DNA from: JBIOWF01 sp044868295
GTDB lineage: Bacteria; Actinomycetota; Actinomycetes; Streptosporangiales; Streptosporangiaceae
Assembly (NCBI GenBank): GCA_044868295.1
Contig: JBIOWF010000252.1
Location: 1-22,238, forward strand
Direction of reading: 5' to 3'
DNA length: 22,238 nucleotides
Numbering within the stretch: position 1 is the stretch's first letter; each line of letters starts with the position of its first letter. This document shows positions 14,793 through 21,717 of the stretch, one piece after another. The position numbers were made by a program, and so were the translations under genes. A model generated the notes under the pieces. That model was not told where the DNA came from, searched no databases, and saw only the letters and a program-made list of their open reading frames with translations.

Positions 14793-15467
14793 TTATCGCT
14801 CATCTTGGATGCTCACTATGACGGCCCTGGCAAGGTCGCCGGCCTCGGCGGCGGTGGCTTGCGTGGACGTCCCGCCAATGCCCCTTGCCGACAGGGTGCC
14901 GCAGGCGCAGCCCAGGGCGAGGGCCTCGCCCACGGAACGGCCGGACAGCCATCCTGCGAGGAATCCGGCGTCGAAGCTGTCCCCGGCTCCGACCGTGTCG
15001 ACGAGGGCCCCGCCCGCGGCGGGTCTCGCGGAGATGAACCGCCCGTCCTGGAGCGCGACCGCGCCGGCCGCGCCACGCTTGAGCACGGGAACGCCTCCGT
15101 GCGCGGCGAGGAGCGTCATGGCCGCGGGCAGCTCGTCGGCGCCGGTCAGGGCCAGGGCCTCGCCCTCGTTCGGCAGGATGACGTCACAGGCCTGGAGGAG
15201 GCCGGGCTCGAGTCGCCACCGGCCGGAGGGGTCGTGGTTGGTGTCCAGCGAGATGGTGGCGCCGTGGCCGCGCGCCTGGGAGAACAGCGCGGGCAGGGCT
15301 TGGGCCAGCTTCGGCTGGAGGAAACAGGAGGCCGAGTGCAGATGCCGGGCCTGGACGTCGGCCAGGTGCTCGGGGCCGAAGGCGAGCAGGCAGCCCGGGG
15401 CGGTGAGGATGGCGCGGTCGCCGTCCGGCCGGTTCAGGCAGACGGTCAACGCGGTCGGAACAGGATT
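14793..15467 (-). pseudogene. PfkB-family carbohydrate kinase lacking the N-terminal domain part
   Basis: The frame ending at TAA 14793 reads VPTALTVCLNRPDGDRAIL, ISLDTNHDPSGRWR, DVILPNEGEALALTG and VDTVGAGDSFDAGFLAGWLSG, the second half of a ribokinase-type PfkB enzyme with an intact C-terminal GAGDSFDAGF motif. Roughly the first 100 residues, including the N-terminal sugar-binding and di-glycine motif, are missing. Homology starts abruptly at about 15467, exactly where a DeoR remnant on the other strand begins. The minus-strand frame does continue to a GTG at 15527, but that part is antisense to the DeoR fragment. It lies 50 bases upstream of the intact DeoR gene and was probably part of that transcript. 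Confidence 0.78.
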
Positions 15468-15647
15468 TTCCGCGCCACCACCACCCACATCCTCCTGGCC
15501 GACTCCTCCAAACTCAGCCAAACCCACCTCGCTTCCATCTGCCCCCTGGGCGACATCACCCAGCTCATCACCGGCGAAGGCGCCTCAAAAGCACACCTGG
15601 CCGCCCTCCGCGACAAGGGCCTTCACACCGAAGTCGCGTGCCTCTAG
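15468..15647 (+). pseudogene. DeoR-family regulator C-terminal remnant
   Basis: A plus-strand frame of 59 residues reads FRATTTHILLADSSKLSQT, ICPLGDITQLITGEG and HLAALRDKGLHTEVA before TAG. This is the end of the DeoR/GlpR sensor domain (LLADSSK, then ICPL..I..LIT). It differs clearly from the C-terminus of the intact DeoR at 13978, so it is a different paralogue and not a local copy. The first about 190 residues are missing and replaced by the truncated kinase on the opposite strand. Its stop overlaps the stop of the DUF6493-like gene (TAG on both strands at 15644-15647). Confidence 0.75.
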
Positions 15648-16662
15648 GCCCGGCTCCCTCGACTGCTGTCATCGGTGTGGGTGTTCGGGCTGATATGGGG
15701 CGGTGAGGAGAGGACGTCGCGAAGGAGGCGGGCCTCCTTGACCAGGCGGCTGGATCCCGGCCGGTCGGCGATGGCGGTCACCTCCGGGATCGGGCCGCGT
15801 GCGCCGGATCGCTGGGCGCATTCGGCGGCCACCGCAAGGATGTCCGGCAGGCCGCGAGTCCGGGTCGCGTTGAGCAGCTGAGGGAGCGCGACGGACAGAA
15901 CCGACCAGACTGTGGCGTAGGCCCCGGTGCGGGATGCCTCCCGCACTGACTCCGCCAGCCGATTCGGCTTCACGGCACCCACGCGGACCGTCTCGGCGAG
16001 CTCCCGCCCAAGCATGGCCGCGTCGAGATCGCCCCGGGCCGCCAGCACCAGCAGCGCGTCGACCGCCGCGATGCGCCACTCCCTGGACCGCGCGCCGAAC
16101 TCGTTGGCCAGGCCCAGGTGAAACGCCAGTCCGGCGTGGCCACCAGCTCCGCGATGCCGAGGAGCTCGGCCGCCCGGGCGTGCAGGGCCGGGGGGAGCGT
16201 TGTGGCGGCGGCCAGCACGTCGGGCGACACCTCCTCACCGGCGTGCCTGCACCAGGCCCACGAGGCGGTGCGTCGGTCGGCGAGGCGCCGGGCCACGTCG
16301 GCGATCCATTCCGGCTCACGGTCGGCGAGCACCGTCAGCAGCTCCGCCAATGTCCTGGGATGCGGCGTCACGTCCGCGGTCGCTATCCATTGAGCGGCGG
16401 CGGAGGCCGCGGTGTTGCAGCCGGCCCCGGCGACGAAGAGGGCCTTGACCTGGAGGTTGTCGCGACTCCATATGTCGCCGTCCCACGCGTCGCGGGACTT
16501 TCGGCGTAGTTCCTGGAGCGCGGGCAGACAGCCCCGGCGCTCGGCCGGGCTCAGCGCGCTCACCAACCGGGCCACCTCGCCGGTACGGCCCGCCTCGACG
16601 GCACGAAGGAGGGCCTCCTGTGCCGGGTTGAGCTGGCTCGTGCTGTTCGCGGTGGCTGTCAT
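15644..16662 (-). pseudogene. DUF6493-like helical-repeat protein with one-base frameshift
   Basis: From ATG 16662 (AAGG nine bases upstream) the frame reads AQEALLRAVEAGRTGEVARL, LSPAERRGCLPALQELRRKS, and continues through PDWRF near 16121. There the frame turns to Trp/Arg-rich text, while the next frame continues LGLANEFGARSREWRIAAVDA and ends GSSRLVKEARLLRDVL. Restoring one C in the TTTCACC stretch (about 16118-16121) would give one frame of about 340 residues. The start and end resemble DUF6493-type actinobacterial proteins, which are usually much longer (my recollection), so an interior deletion is also possible. Function unknown. A sequencing error could also explain the single base. 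Confidence 0.7.
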
Positions 16663-16728
16663 GGTGGTGACCTTAACGACAGCCACCGACATCGGCGTCA
16701 ACGGACGTGACGCGGGACGTTACGTGAC

Positions 16729-16762
16729 CAGCGATCAGATCAGCGATCAGATCAGCGATCAG
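16729..16762. repeat. Period-12 tandem repeat overlapping the P450 stop codon
   Basis: The 12-mer CAGCGATCAGAT is present at 16729-16740 and 16741-16752, with a ten-base third copy at 16753-16762, all exact. The third copy contains the TGA of the P450 gene. Each unit carries two GATC sites. Confidence 0.9.
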
Positions 16763-17964
16763 GACAGTGTGATGGGGAGGGTTTTGATGCCGTTGATGAA
16801 GTTCGACCGCAGGCGGGTGGCCTCGCCTGCCTGGCGGACATCGGGGAGGCGTTGGGCGAGAACCTCAAGGAGGACCCGGAGCTCTAGCTTGGCCAGGTGA
16901 TTGCCCAGGCAGAAGTGGGCTCCACCGCCGCCGAACCCGATCTGGGGATTGGGGTCACGGCCGATGTCGAAGGTGTCGGGAGAGTCGAAGACATCCTCGT
17001 CCCGATTGGCCGACGAATAGAAGACCACCACCTTGTCGCCCTCGACGATCTTCTGACCTCTGATCTCAGTGTCGGCCGTCGCCGTACGGCGGAAGAGGTT
17101 GACGGGGGAGATCCAGCGGACGATCTCGTCGGCGGCCGTCCGGGCGAGTGAGGGGTCGCGCACGAGTCGCCGCCACTGCTCGGGGTGTTCGAAGAGGGTG
17201 AGCATGCCTCCGGACGCCGCGTTCCTGGTGGTCTCGTTGCCCGCGACCACGAGCAGCAGCACGAACAGGTCGAACTCCTCCTCGGTCAGGATTTCGCCGT
17301 TGTCGCCCGGCTGTAGGAGCTTGCTGACGATGTCGTCCCGGGGGTCCTCGCGGCGGGAGGCGGCCAGCGTGTTGGCGTAGGCGTACACCTCGAAGGCGGC
17401 GGCCTGGGCGTCCTCGGGGCTGGACGCGTAGTCGGGGTCATCACTGCCGACCATCCGGTTGGACCATTCGAAGAGCTTGTCCCGGTCTTCGACGGGGGCT
17501 CCGAGCAGTTCGCAGATCACGTAGAGGGGCAGCGGCGCCGAGATGTCCCGGACGAAGTCCACGTCGGATCTGCCCTCGGCCTCGTCGATCAGTTGGTGGC
17601 AGATGTCGCGGATGTGCTGCTCCAGCTGGGAGATCACCCGGGGGGTGAAGCCGCGGTTGACCAACGAACGCCGCCGGGTGTGCTCCGGCGGGTCCTGGTT
17701 GAGCATCATCAGCCGTTGGAGTGCGAGCTCCTCCTCGGTCACCTCGTTGAAAATGGCCAGCCGCCGGGCCGACGAGAAAAGGTCGGAGCGCCGGGACACG
17801 TGCACCACGTCCTCGTGTTTGGTGAGCGCCCAGAAGCCCGGCCATCCCCGTTCGGCGTCACCCTCGTGCCAGAAGACCGGAGCGTTGCTCCGCAGCCACC
17901 TGAGCTGCTCATATGGGACGCCGAGACGGGCGTAGTGGTCCTGGTCGACGAGGTTGATGTCCAT
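16759..17964 (-). CDS. Cytochrome P450 (class I, CYP124/125/142-like)
   Basis: This complete 401-residue soluble bacterial P450 has I-helix AGNETT (241-246), the K-helix E-x-x-R as EIVR (280-283), and the haem loop FGGGGAHFCLG (344-354) with Cys352 as ligand. The GGGGAHFCLG loop and the N-terminal half (LNQDPPEHTRRRSLVNRGFTP) resemble actinobacterial P450s that oxidise sterol side chains or branched lipids, so a lipid or terpenoid substrate is plausible but not shown. AGGTGA lies five bases before ATG 17964. No ferredoxin is adjacent; the one at 3979-4173 is the only candidate donor seen. It is divergent from the L-fucose operon across a 292-base spacer with paired repeats. Confidence 0.93.
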   Translation of the reverse strand: MDINLVDQDHYARLGVPYEQLRWLRSNAPVFWHEGDAERGWPGFWALTKHEDVVHVSRRSDLFSSARRLAIFNEVTEEELALQRLMMLNQDPPEHTRRRSLVNRGFTPRVISQLEQHIRDICHQLIDEAEGRSDVDFVRDISAPLPLYVICELLGAPVEDRDKLFEWSNRMVGSDDPDYASSPEDAQAAAFEVYAYANTLAASRREDPRDDIVSKLLQPGDNGEILTEEEFDLFVLLLVVAGNETTRNAASGGMLTLFEHPEQWRRLVRDPSLARTAADEIVRWISPVNLFRRTATADTEIRGQKIVEGDKVVVFYSSANRDEDVFDSPDTFDIGRDPNPQIGFGGGGAHFCLGNHLAKLELRVLLEVLAQRLPDVRQAGEATRLRSNFINGIKTLPITLS

Positions 17965-18256
17965 CGGATCACCTGTTGGTTAGTCGGGACGATCTGGCGG
18001 CTCTTCGCCGTCATTGTCGGGTGAGATCGTGATCTCGTCGAGGCCGCGAAAGGGATCCGCTGGGATGCCAGGTCCTGTTCGCTCCCTCAAAGGCACTGCG
18101 CCCATGGCTCTCCGTAACCTTGGTCTAACGTGGGGTGCGTAGCGATTTGTTGGGCTCCAGGAGGTCATCCGATGTTTCTGTCGTCACGCTCTTGACATGT
18201 CTGCCCGAATCCCGTGAACCTTCTCTTGAGAAAACATCGGATGTATAGGGAAGTCT
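17965..18256. promoter_or_regulatory. Divergent P450 / L-fucose operon control region with inverted 12-mers
   Basis: CATCCGATGTTT occurs at 18166-18177 and, inverted (AAACATCGGATG), at 18232-18243, 54 bases apart. The right copy sits inside a perfect 5-1-5 palindrome ACATC-G-GATGT (18234-18244), 12 bases before the hydrolase GTG. Between the copies a plus-strand TTGACA (18192-18197) overlaps the palindrome GACATGTC (18194-18201); the -10 is not clear. Two operators flanking a promoter fit looping or cooperative repression by a GntR-, IclR- or LacI-type regulator, not encoded here. Confidence 0.55.
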
Positions 18257-19114
18257 GTGAAATTGCTCCGGGTTGGTTCCCATGGCGCCGAACGTCCGGC
18301 CGTACTGGATGACGAGGGACGCGTACGCGACCTGATCCTCGCCTTGCAGGGTGGGGACTTCGACGGCCGGTTCTTCGCCGGTGGAGGGGGGGAGCGGGTG
18401 CGTGCCGCGCTCGCGAACGACGATCTTCCCGTTCTGGAGACCGAAGGGCTCAGGATCGGCGCGCCGGTCGCGAGGCCGGGAAAGGTCGTGTGTATCGGGC
18501 TCAACTACCGGGACCATGCCGCGGAATCCGGCCTTCCGGCTCCGGCCGAGCCGGTCGTCTTCATGAAGGCGTCCAACACAGTGGTCGGACCTTTCGACGA
18601 AGTGCTCATCCCACGGGGCAGTGTGAAGACCGATTGGGAAGTCGAGCTCGCCGTCGTCATCGGCGAGACCGCGCGCTATCTCGATTCCCGGGAGAGCGCT
18701 CTCGACGTGATCGCCGGATATGCGATCTCCAACGACGTCTCCGAGCGTGAGTTCCAGCTGGAGCGGGGCGGCCAGTGGGACAAGGGCAAGTCGTGCGAGA
18801 CGTTCAACCCGCTCGGGCCGTGGCTGGTGACGGCCGACGAGATCGCGGATCCGCAGAGCCTCGGGCTGCGGCTGTGGGTCAACGGCGAGTCGCGTCAGAA
18901 CGGCGACACCAAGGACATGATCTTCGACGTGGCCGAGATCGTCCGGTATCTGAGCTGGTTCATGGTCCTCGAACCCGGAGACATCATCAACACGGGCACC
19001 CCGGCGGGGGTCGCCCTCGGCCTGCCCGGCCAGCCGTACCTCAAAGAGGGCGACGTGGTGGAGATCGAGATCGACGGGCTCGGCAGGCAGCGCCAGACGG
19101 TTGGGCAGGCATGA
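18257..19114 (+). CDS. FAH-family hydrolase, likely 2,4-diketo-3-deoxy-L-fuconate hydrolase
   Basis: The 285-residue protein carries the FAH fold: KVVCIGLNYRDHAAESG (about 76-92), the metal-binding DWEVELAVVIG with its two glutamates and the following GYAISNDVSERE aspartate, KSCETFNPLGPWLVTADE, and the closing INTGTPAGVALG. In the non-phosphorylative L-fucose path this enzyme splits 2,4-diketo-3-deoxy-L-fuconate into pyruvate and L-lactate. The start is GTG with AGGGAAG close upstream. It opens the plus-strand operon and its TGA lies near the dehydratase start. Specificity comes from the neighbour set (fuconate dehydratase, SDR, mutarotase, AKR); FAH hydrolases alone are broad. Confidence 0.88.
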   Translation: MKLLRVGSHGAERPAVLDDEGRVRDLILALQGGDFDGRFFAGGGGERVRAALANDDLPVLETEGLRIGAPVARPGKVVCIGLNYRDHAAESGLPAPAEPVVFMKASNTVVGPFDEVLIPRGSVKTDWEVELAVVIGETARYLDSRESALDVIAGYAISNDVSEREFQLERGGQWDKGKSCETFNPLGPWLVTADEIADPQSLGLRLWVNGESRQNGDTKDMIFDVAEIVRYLSWFMVLEPGDIINTGTPAGVALGLPGQPYLKEGDVVEIEIDGLGRQRQTVGQA

Positions 19115-19134
19115 GCGTTTCGGGGGAGCCTTCC

Positions 19135-20409
19135 ATGATCACCGCGATGGAAACGCACGACATCCGCTTCCCGACCTCGGCCGACCTGGACGGGTCGGAC
19201 GCGATGAACCCCGACCCCGACTACTCCGCGGCATATGTGGTGCTGCGATCGGATGACCACGAGGGGCATGGCTTCGCCTTCACCATCGGCCGCGGCAACG
19301 ACGTCCAGACGGCCGCGATCAAGGCGCTGGAGCCGTACATCGTGGGGAGATCCATCGACGACCTCGGCGCGCTCTACCGGGACCTCGTCTACGACTCCCA
19401 GCTGCGTTGGCTCGGGCCGGAGAAGGGCGTCATGCACATGGCGATCTCCGCTGTGGTCAACGCGTCGTGGGACCTCAAGGCCAAGCGGGCGGGCAAGCCG
19501 TTGTGGCTGCTGCTGGGCGAGATGCCGCCCGAGGAGATCGTGGATCTCGTCGACTTCCGCTACATCACCGACGCCCTCACGCCGAACGAGGCCCTGGCGA
19601 TCCTGCGCGAGGCCGAGCCCGGCCGGAAGGAACGGATCGAGCGTCTCAAGGAGCATGGTTATCCGGCCTACGCCACCTCCCCGGGCTGGCTCGGGTACAG
19701 CGACGACAAGCTGCGGCGCCGGTGCGAGGAAGCCCGCCGGGACGGCTACACGCAGATCAAGCTCAAGGTCGGCGCCGACCTCGACGACGACATCCGCCGC
19801 CTGCGCATCGCCCGCGAGGTCTGCGGCGACGACTTCCCCATCGCCGTCGACGCCAACCAGCGCTGGGACGTCGACACGGCCGTGACCTGGGTCAACGCGC
19901 TGGCCGAGTTCCACCCCTGGTGGATCGAGGAGCCGACGAGCCCCGACGACGTGCTCGGCCACGCCACCATCGCGCGGAAGATCGCGCCCATCAAGGTCGC
20001 CACCGGCGAACACGTCCAGAACCGGGTCATCTTCAAGCAGTTGCTGCAGGCTGGGGCCATCTCCTACCTGCAGCTCGACTCCGCCCGCGTCGGCGGGGTC
20101 AACGAGAACATCGCGATCCTGCTGCTCGCCGCCAAGTTCGGCATCCCGGTCTGCCCGCACGCCGGCGGGGTCGGCCTGTGCGAGCTGGTCCAGCACCTCG
20201 CGATGTTCGACTACGTCGCGGTGAGCGGCTCCCTGGAGGGGCGTGTGATCGAGTACGTCGACCACCTCCACGAGCACTTCGCCGCTCCCGTGGTGATCAG
20301 GAACGGCGCCTATCAGGCACCTGTCGCCCCCGGCTTCAGCGCGACCATGCTCCCCGAGTCGATCGCGGCCTACTCCTTCCCCGACGGGCCGGTCTGGAGG
20401 AGCCGATGA
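19135..20409 (+). CDS. L-fuconate dehydratase (enolase superfamily)
   Basis: The 424-residue protein resembles FucD and human ENOSF1: DIRFPTSADLDGSDAMNPDP and DYSAAYVVL at the N-terminus, then QLRWLGPEKGVMHMAISAVV. Active-site residues are in place: Lys209-x-Lys211 (IKLKVGA), metal ligands Asp239 (AVDANQRW), Glu265 (WWIEEP) and Glu292 (ATGEHVQNR), and the general base His342 (CPHAGGVGLCE). It removes water from L-fuconate to give 2-keto-3-deoxy-L-fuconate. ATG 19135 is preferred since GGGGGAG lies six bases before it; ATG 19111, overlapping the hydrolase stop as ATGA, is the alternative. The SDR start overlaps its stop by four bases, so the operon is tightly coupled. Confidence 0.93.
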   Translation: MITAMETHDIRFPTSADLDGSDAMNPDPDYSAAYVVLRSDDHEGHGFAFTIGRGNDVQTAAIKALEPYIVGRSIDDLGALYRDLVYDSQLRWLGPEKGVMHMAISAVVNASWDLKAKRAGKPLWLLLGEMPPEEIVDLVDFRYITDALTPNEALAILREAEPGRKERIERLKEHGYPAYATSPGWLGYSDDKLRRRCEEARRDGYTQIKLKVGADLDDDIRRLRIAREVCGDDFPIAVDANQRWDVDTAVTWVNALAEFHPWWIEEPTSPDDVLGHATIARKIAPIKVATGEHVQNRVIFKQLLQAGAISYLQLDSARVGGVNENIAILLLAAKFGIPVCPHAGGVGLCELVQHLAMFDYVAVSGSLEGRVIEYVDHLHEHFAAPVVIRNGAYQAPVAPGFSATMLPESIAAYSFPDGPVWRSR

Positions 20410-21203
20410 GTCGCCCCGAGCCCGCGGAACAGGACGCCGGCGGGAGAACGCCGAAACGTGAATTCGAGGGCCTCGTGGCACTCGTGACCGGCGGCGGGTC
20501 CGGCATCGGGCTCGCCACCGCGACACTCCTCATGGAGCGCGGCGCCCAGGTCGCCTGCCTCGACATCAGCCCACCGGGGCAGCCCTTCTTCGGCGTCGCC
20601 GCCGACGTCGCCGACGACCCCGCGGTCCGTACGGCTGTCGCCAAGGTGGTCGAGCACTTCGGGCGGCTCGACATCGTCGTCAACAACGCCGGGATCGGCG
20701 CCGCCGGGACCGTTGCCGACAATCCGGACGATGAGTGGCTCCGGGTCCTGGACGTCAACGTCATCGGGATGGTCCGAGTGGCCAGGGCCGCGTTGCCGTA
20801 CTTGCGTGACTCGCCGCACGCGGCGATCGTCAACACCTGCTCGATCGCCGCGACCGCGGGGCTGCCGAACAGGGCGCTCTACAGTGCGACCAAGGGTGCC
20901 GTGCAGTCGCTGACCCTCGCCATGGCGGCCGACCACATCGCGGACGGCATCCGCGTGAACTGCGTCAATCCGGGCACCGCCGACACCCCGTGGGTGGAGC
21001 GGCTCCTGCACGCCGCCTCCGATCCGGTGGCCGAGCGAGCGGCGCTGGAGCACCGGCAGCCGATGGGCCGCATGGTCAGCGCGGACGAGATCGCGCACGC
21101 CATCGCCTACCTCGCCAGCCCGCTCGCCTCCGCCACCACCGGTACGGCTCTCGCCGTCGACGGCGGCATGCAGGGCCTACGCGTAGGCCCTCGATCCAAC
21201 TGA
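20406..21203 (+). CDS. SDR dehydrogenase, likely 2-keto-3-deoxy-L-fuconate dehydrogenase
   Basis: The 265-residue classical SDR has TGGGSGIG near residue 30, DVADD, NNAGIGAAG, the serine in NTCSIAATAG, YSATKGA (Tyr-x3-Lys) and CVNPGTADTPWVERLL, a stretch also found in 2-keto-3-deoxy-L-fuconate 4-dehydrogenases. About 20 polar residues precede the fold. It would oxidise 2-keto-3-deoxy-L-fuconate to the 2,4-diketo compound for the FAH hydrolase, with NAD. ATG 20406 overlaps the dehydratase stop. The call as C4 dehydrogenase, and not L-fucose dehydrogenase, rests on position and on the presence of an AKR that could do the first step; the two roles could be exchanged. Confidence 0.87.
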   Translation: MSRPEPAEQDAGGRTPKREFEGLVALVTGGGSGIGLATATLLMERGAQVACLDISPPGQPFFGVAADVADDPAVRTAVAKVVEHFGRLDIVVNNAGIGAAGTVADNPDDEWLRVLDVNVIGMVRVARAALPYLRDSPHAAIVNTCSIAATAGLPNRALYSATKGAVQSLTLAMAADHIADGIRVNCVNPGTADTPWVERLLHAASDPVAERAALEHRQPMGRMVSADEIAHAIAYLASPLASATTGTALAVDGGMQGLRVGPRSN

Positions 21204-21230
21204 TCGGAACCAGGTGAAAGCGCGGACGGC

Positions 21231-21335
21231 CCCGCTCGGGGCCGTTCGAGCTGACAGGAGGTCGGTGAGATGTGGTGCCGGGGCGCTGGGGCCCGCTCGG
21301 GGCCGTACGAGCTGACAGGAGGCTGGTGAAACGTG
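21231..21335 (+). repeat. 45-bp direct repeat duplicating the mutarotase ribosome binding site
   Basis: 21231-21275 and 21292-21336 match at 40 of 45 positions with a 61-base period (end given to the first codon). Each copy holds GAGCTGACAGGAGG, the ribosome site. The first copy also belongs to a stem with arms ACGGCCCC (21226-21233) and GGGGCCGT (21238-21245) around GCTC, a possible attenuator after the SDR gene. Confidence 0.85.
21270..21329 (+). CDS. Possible 19-codon leader ORF before the mutarotase
   Basis: ATG at 21270 lies eight bases after the AGGAGG of repeat copy 1 (21256-21261) and reads MWCRGAGARSGPYELTGGW to TGA at 21327-21329, three bases before the mutarotase GTG (21333). Translation would pass through the mutarotase ribosome site, so it could couple or modulate initiation. 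It may also be a by-product of the duplication; no homology is expected. Confidence 0.35.
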   Translation: MWCRGAGARSGPYELTGGW

Positions 21336-21638
21336 GAGCGCATCGCCCTGCGCACCCGGCTCAAGCCGGGCAGAGAGAAAGAGTACGAGAGGATCCACGC
21401 GGTCATCCCCGAGGATCTGGAGGCCGCCCTGCGTGCGGGCGGCGTGCACGTCTGGCGGATCTGGCGCGACGGCCTCGACCTGTTCCACTACGTCGAGGTG
21501 GAAGACTATGCCCGGCTCCAGGCGTACCTCCGCGACCATCCCGCGGACAAGGCGTGGCAGGCGGTGATCAACCCCTTGCTGGACGGCGACTTCGATCCTT
21601 CCGCCACGGGGCTCCACAAGGTGTGGGAGCTTCCATGA
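21333..21638 (+). CDS. L-rhamnose mutarotase-family protein, likely L-fucose mutarotase
   Basis: The 101-residue protein has the dimeric alpha/beta-barrel RhaM layout: RIALRTRLKPGREKEYERIH at the start, GVHVWRIWRDGLDLFHYVEVED in the middle and the C-terminal tryptophan segment HKVWELP. Mutarotases of this family interconvert the anomers of 6-deoxyhexoses, supplying the form that the first dehydrogenase oxidises. The start is GTG with AGGAGG ten bases upstream, inside the second copy of a 45-bp repeat. It is separated from the SDR by 129 bases, so it may have separate translational control, though on the same strand. L-fucose, not L-rhamnose, is inferred from the operon. Confidence 0.85.
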   Translation: MERIALRTRLKPGREKEYERIHAVIPEDLEAALRAGGVHVWRIWRDGLDLFHYVEVEDYARLQAYLRDHPADKAWQAVINPLLDGDFDPSATGLHKVWELP

Positions 21639-21717
21639 TCCGTGCTGTACGGCTTTCGCGGGTTCGTTGTGGTGTGTTCGGGTTGCGGCAGCCGTACATG
21701 ATCGGGAGGTGATGGCA

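Noticed and set aside
21634..21703. CATGATC direct repeat and TGTACGGC/GCCGTACA inverted repeat between mutarotase and AKR
   Set aside because: Short matches 38 bases apart with a weak intervening structure; not enough to call a terminator or operator.
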